Assembly (NCBI RefSeq): GCF_947242115.1
Contig: NC_074721.1
Span: 19,776,001 to 19,840,000 of the forward strand
Direction of reading: 5' to 3'
DNA from: Biomphalaria glabrata
Lineage: Eukaryota; Mollusca; Gastropoda; Planorbidae
DNA length: 64,000 nt
Position numbers and translations under genes: made by a program. Positions 23,601 through 34,384 of the stretch are shown here, one piece after another. A model generated the notes under the pieces. It ran no database searches. It had not been told where the DNA came from and saw nothing but the letters and a program-made list of their open reading frames with translations. Numbering within the stretch: position 1 is the first letter of the stretch; the number at the start of each line of letters is the position of its first letter.

Positions 23601-26600
23601 AATATTGGGCCCACGGAGCTGTTTTCACTAACATGAGAAGGGTCAAAGACGAGTAACTGGCGCCTAAATCAGTAAGCTTTGGCAGGAGAGACTCATTAGC
23701 CTTGGCTTGCAGCCCACCAAGCCAAAGGAAAACAGAATTCAATCCTCTGCTGCTTTGCAGCTATATCCAAACATGGGTCAGCCCTGGGGATAAATATGGA
23801 GCCGAAGACCATTAGGCAGTTTGCAACTTTAATGCTCATCCCACCGATGTGGCCTTGAATTGTAGTGTTGCTTAAAGAAATTTGTTGCATAATATCAGAT
23901 GAAGGTTTGTGTAAAACAGTTTTCAAAGGCTGGTAAAATCAATGTTTTATCTACAGTGTTTTCCATATTTGGGTATAGGTAAAGAGATCTTATAAAGACA
24001 CTCACAAATCACCATCTTTTCTATATGATGTTGAAGAAAGAATATGTGGGTTTATTCTGAACTTTATTTTTGAGTTTTTGAAATTTTTTATCACCTTTAT
24101 CTTTTTACGAGGATAGCATCGTCTCAAATAATCCTTCAGTGTAATTGGTTTCAAATGGTCATAAAAAGGCACTTAGACATCCGCTTATTTAACCAAGGAA
24201 ATAAATAATCTATGATGTAAAATCTAGATTTCTTTTTGTTAAACATTAGTTACACGTAGACAAAAGTAAATATTTAGATAAGTATTGAAATTAAATGCAA
24301 CAATTTTACATTTCAATAGCGGGATAAATATTTATAAATTAAGGTACAAATAATTACATTAACGGGGTGTGAAAAATAAAGTCATAACTTGCTTAAATGA
24401 AAGCCACAACCGTAGACCCCCATGGACATCTCATAGACCCCCAATTTACTTTTTCATTTTCGTAGACCCCCTGGAGGTCTTCGTAGACCCCTTGGGGTCT
24501 ATATAGACCACTTTGGGAATCACTGCTTTACACAGTCACAACAACTGAACTAGAGTAAAGGATGGTTGACGGACACCCGGGTTTCGTCTCGCATATCGGA
24601 CACCTCGATGTATTATTATTAAATTTTCTTTATTTGAATCTTTACTACCCAACTTCCGCATAAATATTGTGCATGGACTATTTCGTCACACTTCCGACAC
24701 GTACAGCTCCCTTTTATATTGAGAGAAAGTAATTTTATCTGGGGTCAAAGTAGACTACTGTAAAACTTAGCTTTTTTTCTCCCAAGGGGAAGAACGAGAT
24801 AGGGTCTGGAGCTAAGACGATTTTTAAGCCCCTAGATGCATTACCCAATTAAAACCCAGATATAATGCTTCTAAATAGGCACTAGAAACAGATAAATTGT
24901 ACAACCCAGACTCTCCTTTCACACTTAACATGTAAATAGGGGGTGGCCAACAAGTTTTACCTTTCTGAATAAGAAAACATATAGTCATATGACGCTAGTC
25001 ATCAAAGGGAAATAACTTGACACAGTACATTGGGGAAATAAACAAATTGTTAAATTGTTTTTTTTTTAAACATTTACAAGAATAATTTTGTTGTTTGTTA
25101 AAATAATATAGTACAAAATGTATATTTAAGTTATGTATGTGTTCTTGTGTGTGTTTGTTACATGTTTCACAAAAAAAAATTCGTAACATATTTATAAAAA
25201 AAAAAAGTTAATGTGGTGTATGCAAAACGTATATTAAACCAATTAATATGCAACAAATATGGACAAATGTTATAGCACTTAGGTGCACATATGTATACAA
25301 TAATAAATTGGCATCAATGGGCAGCTGAAAAAAAAAAAAAGTCACAATAGCAATATCATTGTAGACCTCGAGCCTACAATTATTGATCGACCAGGTGCGC
25401 TAAATGGCCATTGTGTGAAACATCAACATTCTAAGAGATTGTCAAAATCAAAAGAGAGTATACTACATGAAGTCTCTCTCCCCCCCCCCCTTTTTCCAGG
25501 TCTCTTAAGCATACCATTACACGCTCTAAAAAAAAAAAAGCAGGTGAGAGAGAGAGAGCAGGAGACTAGCAATTATCTGACTGGTACCATAAAGGCTAAG
25601 GTGAGACAGGCACGCACTGCACTAGTGGAGCTGTGCTACGGGGAAAAAAAAGTGCCCCGTAGGTAGACTAGAGAGAATACTCCTCCTCTTCTCTCCCTCC
25701 CCCCCCCCAACAGAGGCGATTTTTTCCCCCAGCGCGACCAGCTAGGCTAGGCCCAAAGTAGTGGCCGTGGTGTGACGTCAGTTACAAGCCGAGAATGAAA
25801 GCGTGGAGCATGGGAAAAGTGATATATATATATAATATGGCTTGTGTCGTTGCGCTAATGTACAGAATAATAAAATTAAGGATGAAATGTCTTAATAATA
25901 ACATGTTTAATATATAGAAGACATCTATTTCCTTTGAAGTGTCCGATAAATCTCCAAACCGGCCAACAACTTTTACAGAGACAAAAATCATGACGAAAAC
26001 TTTTACGCATCAGAAAACCCAACCTACCCCTCTTCACATCAGATCTAATTTTAACTATGCGTAGTGATACATTACAAAATAGCTATTTTTATAGACAAAA
26101 GGATGACGAATTCATTGACACCATCAGTTTATTCATAGGTTAGACCATTACGGAGTTATGAATTTTGAAACTTAAAAATGGCCGGAGAATGGCTTAGCGT
26201 GTACGACAACCATCCTTTACTCTAGATTTCTAATCTTTTCTAAGACCACACATTATTATAAATGATTAGATCTAGAATCTATAACACAATCACAAGACTC
26301 TCAGTCAGAGTCTCACAAGTGACGACGAGTCCACTCCAAGCCAAGTACTGAAGTAGTCTAAATACTCTAAACTCTAAACGCTAAGCAGACTAAAAGTAAA
26401 AGACTAAAAGTAAAAGTTGTATAAATAAAGCGATTAGAATTCTCATCAATATCATCTAGATCTAGATCTATCCATAATCAAGATATAAATTTAGAAATAA
26501 TAATAATGGATGATTTTATCTATGAGAGTACAAAATATAATAGATCTATTACCTTTTCCTTTTTAGCATATTTTCTAGCAGGCCTTTTTCGCGTGGTCGC

Positions 26601-26606
26601 TGCCAT
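14463..26606 (-). CDS. NIFK: MKI67 FHA domain-interacting nucleolar phosphoprotein-like (NIFK/Nop15 family), five exons
   Basis: Coding exons, read downward: 26606-26553, 19843-19703, 18875-18767, 17705-17500 and 14612-14463. All introns are GT-AG, and the exons sum to 660 nt, that is 219 residues plus stop. Domains: basic N-terminus (1-27); one RRM (about 29-106) with RNP2 VIYIGHM at 30-36, [15 protein letters not shown] between, and RNP1 KGYAFVKF at 70-77; then the family's [11 protein letters not shown] block, a basic segment, and [20 protein letters not shown] (151-170), which matches the end of the conserved region in NIFK. The tail (171-219) is Lys/Thr/Ser-rich with three Ser/Thr-Pro sites (178, 182, 189). 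Human NIFK is about 293 residues and yeast Nop15 about 220, so this one is short, mainly in the tail. Known role of the family: a nucleolar factor in large-subunit pre-rRNA processing; in vertebrates it also binds the Ki-67 FHA domain, which cannot be inferred here. An AATAAA (14467-14462) overlaps the stop codon. Confidence 0.9.
14877..15440 (-). mobile_element. LINE reverse-transcriptase fragment in NIFK intron 4
   Basis: Minus-strand translation gives [17 protein letters not shown] (about 15056-15000), a reverse transcriptase block, preceded (15300-15170) by a segment like [14 protein letters not shown]. Frames are broken; only part of the RT survives. It is a different LINE type from that at 10466-12850. 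Confidence 0.7.
16337..16470 (+). mobile_element. hAT-type terminus, solo
   Basis: CAGCGGTTGCTAAACTTTTC followed by GACCCATGGACCCC, the typical left end of Charlie-like hAT elements. It leads into an A-run at 16436-16463. A possible inverted end lies at 19540-19607, but that would enclose two NIFK exons and the flanking 8-mers do not match, so I treat the ends as separate. Confidence 0.5.
17500..17705 (-). CDS. NIFK: NIFK-like gene, coding exon 4
   Basis: 206 nt between a TCTTTTAG acceptor and a GTAAGT donor. Starts by completing Cys, then [13 protein letters not shown], which aligns with the post-RRM CHFMPPEKVH-type block of NIFK, and ends in the conserved [14 protein letters not shown]. 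Confidence 0.9.
17870..18140 (-). repeat. Inverted copy of the 12851-13280 repeat
   Basis: Shares the ATTGGGTATAGCTGCAAGAC block (the inverse of the GCGGCTATACCCAA block at 13030) and the CTAAGGGTCACCAGCTCCTGA block. It lies in intron 3 of the NIFK gene, just upstream of exon 4. Confidence 0.6.
18767..18875 (-). CDS. NIFK: NIFK-like gene, coding exon 3 (second half of RRM)
   Basis: 36 codons plus one base, between a CACTCGTAG acceptor and a GTAAGC donor. Contains RNP1 (KGYAFVKF) and the family-typical [14 protein letters not shown]. The split Cys codon is completed by exon 4. Confidence 0.92.
19540..19607 (-). mobile_element. hAT-type terminus, inverted, solo
   Basis: Ends AAAAAGTTTGAGAACCCC, the inverse of the common hAT left end. 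It sits about 95 bp downstream of NIFK exon 2, inside intron 2. Confidence 0.45.
19703..19843 (-). CDS. NIFK: NIFK-like gene, coding exon 2 (first half of RRM)
   Basis: 47 codons between a TTTTTAG acceptor and a GTAAGA donor, phase 0 at both ends. Contains RNP2 (VIYIGHM) and the [19 protein letters not shown] helix-strand segment. Confidence 0.92.
20012..20190 (+). mobile_element. Truncated copy of the 23146-24525 hAT element
   Basis: CAGTGATTCCCAAAGTGGTC and about 170 following bases match the inverted right end of 23146-24525, with repeated GGGGGTCTACGA units. The left flank is GACTAGAG. No opposite end was found. Confidence 0.7.
21229..21369. mobile_element. 141-bp hAT MITE
   Basis: Left end CAGTGTTTCCCATACTTTC; right end, read inverted, CAGTATTTCCCAAAGTTC. 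The flanking 8-mers CACTAGGC (21221-21228) and CAATAGGC (21370-21377) match at 7 of 8. No coding content. Confidence 0.85.
21970..22008. repeat. G homopolymer tract
   Basis: 27 consecutive G, three T, nine G. Could form quadruplexes on this strand. Its length is uncertain in any assembly. Confidence 0.9.
23146..24525 (-). mobile_element. hAT transposon remnant, 1.38 kb
   Basis: Left end CAGTGGTTCCCAAACTTTTT; right end, read inverted, CAGTGATTCCCAAAGTGG. Flanking 8-mers CTCTAGTC and CTTTACAC agree at 5 of 8, an old duplication near the hAT preference. A minus-strand segment near 24160-24075 reads [20 protein letters not shown], like a BED zinc-finger region of ZBED-type hAT transposases, so the coding strand is minus. 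Most of the transposase is missing, and a copy of the 12851-13280 repeat lies inside (23590-23830). Confidence 0.75.
23590..23830. repeat. Nested copy of the 12851-13280 repeat
   Basis: Carries GGCGCCTAAATCAGTAAGCT and CTGCTTTGCAGCTATATCCA, aligned in the same order and orientation as 12890-13120. It lies inside a hAT element, so it moved after (or with) that element and independently of the LINE body. Confidence 0.65.
24553..26222. mobile_element. 1.67-kb inverted-repeat element with TA target duplication
   Basis: Left end GAGTAAAGGATGGTTGACGG; right end, read inverted, GAGTAAAGGATGGTTGTCGT. TA precedes and follows it (24551-24552 and 26223-26224), as for the Tc1/mariner superfamily. A GTGTCCGAT motif recurs inside near both ends. 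No transposase frame was recognised. The interior has a CpG-richer part (25600-25800) with a perfect CRE TGACGTCA at 25773-25780. It starts 27 bp from the hAT at 23146-24525. Confidence 0.65.
26553..26606 (-). CDS. NIFK: NIFK-like gene, coding exon 1
   Basis: 18 codons, starting [18 protein letters not shown] and ending in phase 0 at AAG followed by GTAATA. The ATG is the only one near the 5' end that opens into the RRM frame, and the exon is highly basic, as expected of a nucleolar localisation segment. Confidence 0.85.
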
Positions 26607-26859
26607 TTTGTTTACACTACGATCTGCTAGACCCAAAATAATGATGGTAAATTAAAAAGCTGGATTATGAAAGTTGCACTTGCCTATACTTGTGTCCAAA
26701 ATGGGATCGGACTAATTGAGATAAATGGATCTCCCAGATCTTTTTTTTTTTTCAGCATTTAATTTTTTTTTTAAGCTAATAAATTATTATACTGGATAGC
26801 ATTTAGATTTACAGTTAAAAGCTTTTTTCTTTGAACAAACACACGTATATGAAGATCAG
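26607..26859 (-). promoter_or_regulatory. Probable 5' flank / promoter of the NIFK-like gene
   Basis: The short unique sequence between the NIFK start codon and the hAT insertion. No TATA box is seen in the proper orientation. The call rests only on position. Confidence 0.35.
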
Positions 26860-29372
26860 CAGGGCCGCCGCTACCTATTTGTGTGCATTGCACGCAGGCG
26901 GCCGAATGTAGGAGTGGTCAAATCATTATTCCAAAGCTACCTTTATTTTATTTTTTTATTTTTAGTTTAGTAAACCTATAAATTTTATATACATTTTAAT
27001 TATTCCATAACCCTTAAAAATTAAAATAAAAAAAAACGACATTCGTACATAAGAAATTCTTTTGGAAACTTTTGATAAGGCGGTGATACCAACGGGGTTT
27101 TTTCATAGGCGCCTAATCATTTCTGACCTTGAATCTTTAATGGTCGTCTGTAATATTTATTTCGAATGACGCTTACAGAAGCAGATAGGGAAAACTTTTT
27201 TTTTCGTATTATTATCTTGTCTACTTACTGCATATAGATATTTTTGTTTAGTAGAATACTGTAAATTGATCTAGTAATTAAAAACTCAATGTTAAAAAAT
27301 ATTTTCACTTTTCTGTTAAATGGCTGTTAGTTAAGCGTAGAATAATTTGGGGTCATTATCAATGTAGATCTACATTAAGTTGTAGGCTACTAGCTGTTTG
27401 GAGCAACAAGCCAACGACGGACCAACAACAAGGGGTGGGGGTGACAAAACTTAAATAAAATTTTCATTGTAGTTATCAATCCGTGTCTAAATATAACCAA
27501 TGTCTACAAATTAAAATATATTAAGTAATCTTCTAATAATACATGATCAAATATATACCGTTTTCGCGAGAGGCGTATCCAACAATATGAATTGAAACTT
27601 TTTGGGAAAAAAAAACATTTCAAAACGACTCCGCTAGTGTGATTCTTCTGGATTCTCTTATCTGAGATTGGTCGAATTTCTTCCGACTATTGCACTTCAT
27701 TAAAGTGACGATTTTTGTGTGAAAAAAATGTCCGCGACAGAGACGTCTTACTTAGCAGGAAGATCTTAAAAAAAGATCACACTCATTACAGAAGTCCGTG
27801 TGTTATACATACCTAGAATTAGAATGTCCCTCGAATAATACTATTGGCTAGGGCTGCCTTTTTATTATTAGACTTTTTTTTTACTAGGATGAATAGTGCA
27901 TTTTAAAAGAAAACACTTTAATACTGGTCTTTTTATCAAAGAATTTCTGAAGCTGAAAACGCCAAAATACACTCAGCCCCAGGGTTGGGCCCTGAAATAA
28001 GACCCATTGCCTTGAGCGGAAACCCGCCGAATGCTCAATTCTATCTCTAGAAATACCTTTATACAAAGCTTCAAAATATGTAAGCAACACTATTTCAAAA
28101 AATCCATTGGACTCGTTCTAGTAAAATTAAATTATGTATATTGGGATTCTTAACATAGTGTTAAATTACTATGAATAAAAAAATACATAGTGTTAAATTA
28201 CTATGAATAAAAAAAAAATTAAATATTGTGTTATAATTATGACTAAGTTACTTTTCTTTTTCATTACATTCTTAGAAAAACTCAAGGACCTCACTGTGGG
28301 AGCCTACATCGCTCCTCTAGGTCCCCAGTTTCTAATGGGAGCTCGAACGAAAATTTTGTCATTTAGGAGGTCTTCACCCAGAAATGTTTGAGAAACATTG
28401 CCTTAATGTGTTTTATTTCAAGTTATTAAGTGACTTGTACTTAGGATTATTTATTGTATTTCAATTCAAGAAAAAATACTCAGCGTTAAGTTGTTTCATT
28501 TTGTCTTAATGGTGTGTTGGATACATTTGTATTCACGTATGTTAGATGATTTTGGACAAAATGCACATCTCTCCAAAATACAATCCTGATAATCATTATC
28601 AAAGTTTACTAAACGTTGAAAAAGATTCACCGTCAATGTCTTTTGTATTTCGAGTCACTATATTTTGCATTTAGTGGTCCATGTTCGTTGTTTTAGGAAT
28701 AAATAAATCAAGACGACATATTAATTTTGAAAAGACACGAATATAGTGAAGAAAGAAAATTAAAAAAAAAATTGTTCTTGAAAAGAAAACAATAGATACA
28801 CCGCATTAAAGAATGCATAAATTTTTAAAAGCAGCCTTAGCACGAATTATTAGCGGCAATGTCTCGATTTCAAAGGATTCTCAAATAGTTTATTTGACAT
28901 ACACACAATCAATTAATACAGAGAATTTCAAAATTTGAGGGAAATAGAAAATAAAATCCTTGAAATTGTATAAGCACACAAATACTTTCACACAAAATTA
29001 GATTGTACACCAGATATGTCTCAAACTGAACAATGTATTGTTATTATTGCTTCTGTTTCTTATACACCCCATGTTGCAATACATGAACATTTTCTGGGGT
29101 TTCGTCTAATTACTGGTACAACTGGAGAAGCACTTTGTAACTTCGCAATAGAAAAAAAATGCAATATTAAAATTTGAAAATAAAACATCTAAGAGGGCAC
29201 GAGGGATACGACAACGGTGCAAACATGAAAGGGGAAAAAAGGAAAGATCTACAAACATGGATTTAAATTAACGGGTGCTTTTGGTACATGATCCAGTTCA
29301 GTTGTAATACTTTTTTATTTAGAAAAAAGTAGGTGGGGTGGCATTTTTACATTTCGAACACAGGCGGCCCTG
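26860..29372 (+). mobile_element. hAT transposon (ZMYM/TTF type), 2.5 kb, decayed
   Basis: Ends CAGGGCCGCC and, inverted, CAGGGCCGCC, with a perfect 8-bp target duplication AAGATCAG (26852-26859 and 29373-29380). Near the right end (about 29203-29245) the plus strand reads RGYDNGANMKGEK, the same transposase block as in the remnant at 2708-3740. The rest of the transposase is not readable. A hAT-like end is also visible inside at 28385-28400, so other debris is nested. It lies about 250 bp upstream of the NIFK start codon. Confidence 0.85.
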
Positions 29373-29637
29373 AAGATCAGAAAAAAAAACAACTGCAGAT
29401 TGACTGTTGACGAGAAGTGTTATGGTATATCATATTTCACGAACAAGATCATTTTAATTGTTTTAAGTTTGTAGAAAGTATGAAAATTATGGTATTATTA
29501 TTAATTAATTAGTAGTTTAAAAAGTGACGCTATCCATCACTGAGTACCGGGACCTTTTATCTTCTGTGTTCAAACCTCACATTGTAATTCAGTGGCAAGA
29601 AGCCTACCAAAGGCAAAAGTCTACTATTAGTCTAGAT

Positions 29638-29710
29638 CAGCGGTTCTTAACCTTTTTAGCTTGGCAAGACCTTTTTACAATTCTGCACTATGCGACGACA
29701 GACATATAAA
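29638..29710 (+). mobile_element. hAT-type terminus, solo
   Basis: CAGCGGTTCTTAACCTTTTT preceded by GTCTAGAT, which fits the hAT target preference. No opposite end was found. Confidence 0.5.
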
Positions 29711-30869
29711 TAATGTTCGTTCATAAGTCTAAGTAGGGCCTAACTGTGCTTTTGATAATGTTGTAAAATGGTAACCCTAATATAAATATCTGATATACAT
29801 TGTCCATAGACATTAATAAATATAGACTGGCCGAAGGAAGTAACTTCATGTAACTTGAAAACATGTATATCTATTGTATTCGGATTTCCGAATTATGAAA
29901 AACTGCATGATCTTCATTCTTAGAGATTAAACAAAACTACACTGCCTCCTTATTTACAATATATATAGGCGTGTGACTGAAATAGATATGAATACTTAAC
30001 TTTTATACTGCTCATAAATGCTGTATAATAAAGTGCACAAAATTGCAAGTCACAGATTTTCGTTTCATAAAACTCTTTAATCGGCCAGTCTATATTTATT
30101 TATGTCTATGACATTGTCACATTATTACGTTTAAAGAAACAATATGTCATTTAATTCTTGAAATAAATATTTATCATTATTATTAAATTATAAATAAATA
30201 AAACTTTATCTTTGTTACGTGCATCTATGTACTATTTTATTTCTTATTCACCACAGTTATTTTGCATACTTAGCTGACTATTTAAAAACCACCGGGTGAC
30301 ACCATTTTGTGAGTGGCTTTTAAGTTGGAAAAATTATATCTTGGCAGAAGCAGACACATTGGAAAATATAATAATAATAAAATCTCTAGATATATGCCCA
30401 AACATGCCTAGACACATCTAGATGGTAGTTCAAATGTAAATGACACAGCACAACGTTATACCATTTCTGTCTCAAAGTAGGCCTATATTAAAGGAAACCT
30501 GTTCAAGTGATGTTAAGTCTTTTTCTAATTTTAATTAAATTTCATCGTAAAATTTGCAATAACAATGGGATTTTATAATAGAATTGACAATCATTTTACA
30601 TTTGAGTAAAAATCAATAAAAGTAGGTAATCAGCTCACTGTATTGGTTCAACATAAAGAACTAACTAACAGTAGTGTTTATTGGAACATATTTTTAAAAA
30701 GTTGATGGGGAAGGGGTTTCCATGCTGTTCTTAGGTGATCAGTTAACGCTACTCTACTTTTTCCAGACGAGTTAGAAGAGTCTTATCAAATACGACGTAT
30801 TGTCCTGTTTGCTTTTATGTAGAAAAATAACGCGAAATAATCTTTAAAATTGTATTACTTTATACGATC
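29711..30869. other. AT-rich stretch, nothing recognised
   Basis: Short simple-sequence runs only. A motif of about 14 bases (ACTGGCCGA) near 29826 recurs inverted near 30085 (TCGGCCAGT), possibly a 270-bp inverted-repeat element, but the match is short. Confidence 0.35.
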
Positions 30870-31090
30870 AAAACAAGTTTCCTGGTCCATTGGTGTTGTT
30901 ACATCATGGAACTATACTAATGGAACACCAGCTTCGAGTTTTTTACAAAGCCAAAGAGAGTCGAAGTGCCGTCGCGCATCATTTTCGCGCATGGTGCAAT
31001 GTGGAGAAATCCATGATGATACCAAAGAAGAGATTTACTCAGTCAGTCCCTTGCAATGGGTGTAAAACTTTCGTACGCTCTATTTGATTA
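30870..31090 (+). mobile_element. Possible mariner-like transposase fragment
   Basis: Two overlapping open frames; one reads FYKAKESRSAVAHHFRAWCN, weakly like the helix-turn-helix (DUF4817-like) start of mariner transposases. An inverted relative lies at 48070-48270. Both share a TAATGGAACA block and a GTGCCGTCGCGCAT block. No termini were found. Confidence 0.35.
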
Positions 31091-32488
31091 GATGTGTAAA
31101 AACTTCATCCATTTTCTGACTATCTGATATAATAGATAAAATTTTCCCGAATAAGAGATCGTCACAAAAGTTTTTTTTTTTTCGACCACCCTATAAAATG
31201 CCACATTTTTTCAAAAAAATAGAATCTAAATTCCGAAAATACAATCTTTCAGTGTTTCTGTGTTTGGTTTATTTACACTAAATCTGTATGAAGACCTGTC
31301 TACCGTTCCGCTAAATGCGTATTGGTTACGATATACTAAATTGCACGAAATAAAAATAAAAATAGGAGGCCTAATACAGTTTTGACACTCCAAGCTACGC
31401 ATTTCTAATCGTTTTTTTTTTTATTATTATTATCGAAAGGACTAGGCTATAGGCATACACGTCTCGTGGGAAACAAAGAAAAAGTTCATCTCGGTAATAT
31501 TGTAGCCTAAATAAAATGACCAAAAAAAAAACTATAGCCTAATCTAAAATGAAATAGATCTAGAGCTAGATTTTCTTGGACGAATGATACAACAAAATAA
31601 GTATAAATAATAAGTCATAGTCATATGAATCTGATAGATCTAAAACAAATACTGATAGTCATTCATTAATTAATTATTAGAATTATTTGACTACCAACTG
31701 GGTATTTTTATTGCCAAAATACAATGTATTTTATGTGCATTTATTAAAAACAACAACCAAAAATTAAGCGTTCGACGCAACTAGATCTAATATTAGTAAT
31801 ATAGATTCTAGTTCTAGATCCAGAAAGCTACTTCTCTAATTCAGTTTTCTAGTTTAATTCTTGTTAGATCTAGATGTCTAGACCAGTAGATCTAAATCTA
31901 GCCAGGGTTTTTGTCATGGAATAGATCTATAAACCTGCAGCCGCCTACTGATCACGATATGACAGATACTATTGATGAGATACTCTCTCTACTATCTATA
32001 TAATAATATATAGATCTACATCTAATAATCTAGTAGATCACAGTAAAACTCAATGTGTACTTCCGACTTTAGCTCAACAAGTCTACTCCAAAGTATACTA
32101 GTAAAGTCACAAAGTGTAAAGGATCATTATATATTCAAATAAAATTTATAATTTATAGGCCTAAATGAATCGAATAATCAGTCACTAATTTGACTAATCT
32201 AAATTGTTATTTTTTAATTGGCACGTGTTATTGATGACTTCTGACTTGTACAGGAGTTGCAGAGATTCTAGCTTTTATTTTGATGACATGTTACGATATA
32301 TCAATGATATTTAGATAAACGCAAGTACCTAGAGGAACAGTAGAGAGAAGGACCATTTAATATAAGGCAAAGAAGTAAGATGTTTATAATCCATCAAACT
32401 CACAGAGGACTTGTGTCATTTGTGACGGCATTTCATGCATTTACAGAAGCTACAAAAATGATAGGCTTGTCTTTGATTCCTAAGACTT
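31091..32488. repeat. AT-rich stretch with TAGATC-rich islands
   Basis: 31550-32040 is rich in TAGATCTAGA-type words. No gene is seen. Confidence 0.5.
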
Positions 32489-32860
32489 ATGAGGAATGCT
32501 GTTTCCAGAGGCTACTCAGCCCCAGCTGTGACCTACATATTATGCCACACTGAGCACAGGCATAACCATTGTCCACCTGTGGTAGAATCAGTTTTTTTTT
32601 TTTTTGCCGTCTACCCTCGGCAATTAATTTTCATTGGTGTATACCACACCTTTGTAAGTGACCTCCAGCTGTCTTGTTCTGAAGCTGTATGCAACCAGGT
32701 GCTCTCTTATTCTATGTCAGTTAAAGTAAGTTGGCGACTAAGCTTGTCTTTAAAGCATTTCTGTGGTACCTCTTTACGTGCATATGACATGTTAGGCAAA
32801 TGGTTTAGCCTATCGGAATGCCATTTCGGAGAGTATAGGTGCTTAAAATGAAACTCCAAA
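32489..32860. other. Unclassified GC-richer segment
   Basis: Clearly less AT-rich than its surroundings, with a T-run at 32591-32605 and a 120-codon plus-strand frame that includes HTEHRHNHCPP. The frame has no recognised family and runs through the T-run. The region looks more like a dispersed repeat or SINE-like element than an exon. Confidence 0.3.
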
Positions 32861-33519
32861 TATCTGGACTTCCAGTTACCAAGAAAATAAGCTTAGGTTT
32901 CAAAGAGACGACACTGGCATTTCAGCTAAGACGATCAGTAAAATTAATAGCAACTTTAATTGCAGTCCACCAAACAAGATAAAAAAAAAAACAAGTGTGG
33001 CTTCAATAGCATTGATGATATTTAGTTTACTTTTATCTCATTTACTAGTATTACTATTTCATTGACTAAGGTTTTTTATTGTCAAATAGGCATAAGTACA
33101 TGTACTAGTTCCTGCAATTTGATGAAAAATAATCATTTAATTGTGTATAGTCTATATACAAATGTTTATAAGAGATCACAGCTTAGCTTAATTTACTTAA
33201 TATTTTAAAACTATGATTTTGTGTTCTGACTCTACTCTAAATAAATTATATTTTATTTTAAGAATGCAAAGTTGGAAATTCTGTTCTGATGAAAAAAAAT
33301 TATTAAACTAAAGTAGATGTTTATGGTTCTTTTGTATTTATTTTTAAATTATTTATTCATTAAAAATTAATTGCTCATTAACATTTACTTGAAGTAAAGA
33401 TCAAAAACACAAATTCAATACATGATCAGTTCTCAATTCACGCAGATCACAGCCCATCACTTAAATGTACTTACTGTCAATTCTACAGACTATTCATTTC
33501 AAAATGTTGCTTTAAATTG
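32861..33519. other. AT-rich stretch, no gene seen
   Basis: No coding segment. It could contain the 3' UTR of the candidate exon at 33520-33573; AATAAATAA on the minus strand lies near 33352-33360. Confidence 0.35.
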
Positions 33520-33573
33520 TTATATGACACAATCAAAGTACTGGTACCTCACATTGATGTAGGCATAAAGCAG
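33520..33573 (-). CDS. Candidate terminal coding exon, unknown gene
   Basis: After a TTATTTCAG acceptor the minus strand reads LLYAYINVRYQYFDCVI and then stop, in phase 0 with the candidate exon at 43281-43406. If joined they would make a 53-residue protein with a hydrophobic stretch across the junction. Base composition is exon-like, but the exon is short, an internal GTGAGG could be a donor, and I recognise no family. Confidence 0.25.
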   Translation of the reverse strand: MLYAYINVRYQYFDCVI

Positions 33574-34384
33574 CTGAAATAATGACAAATTTTCATTCAC
33601 TAACTTGTACTGTCATTTATTATCAGACGTGTTAAAACTAATGATCTGTATATATAATTGATTAAGCAGGAGCATCAACAAATCTTGAACAATAATTGTC
33701 TACAGAAAAACTTTATTCTTATCCAAACAATATACATTTACAATGTATTTAAACAAGTTAATTTATACAAATCTGTATGGCCTAAAGATTATAGTGTATT
33801 TTGAGCATTGTGTGAATACCAAGTTACATTATTACATGAAAATAGTGTACTCATTTTTTAAATATTCTGGGTAATAAAAATTAACAACTAATATGATACA
33901 ATAAAATTGAAGCATTAGTCAAATAAAATAAAAAAAATTCACTCAAGATCTATGTGAACTCTATGCTTGAAAAAAATCATTTTGAAATTAATTTTAAAAA
34001 AAATAATTATGGTTCTTTAGTCAATGGAATGACAGCAGCAATTATTTAACAATTTCATGATTATCCATTAATCTCAATATACTTATAACTGAAAAATAAT
34101 TCATAAGGTTTAGATACAACCATTTGAAATAATGATTATAATTTTTTTCTTAATTTGCTTAAGTCAAATCTAATATAAACAAGATTTCCTCTGTCAAGAA
34201 ACTTATGAGGGAACAACATGCATGTTCTTCTCAGTAAGTTTTGCAAAGGGAATTAAGAATATATGATGTTGCTTTTTTTTGCCAACATTTTAAACCTTCG
34301 CACCAGGTTTTAGTTTTAAGGAGAATGCACCATATTTTATGTGTTTACTTTTGATAGATTCTTATTTTAATTTAAAAAAAGTAA

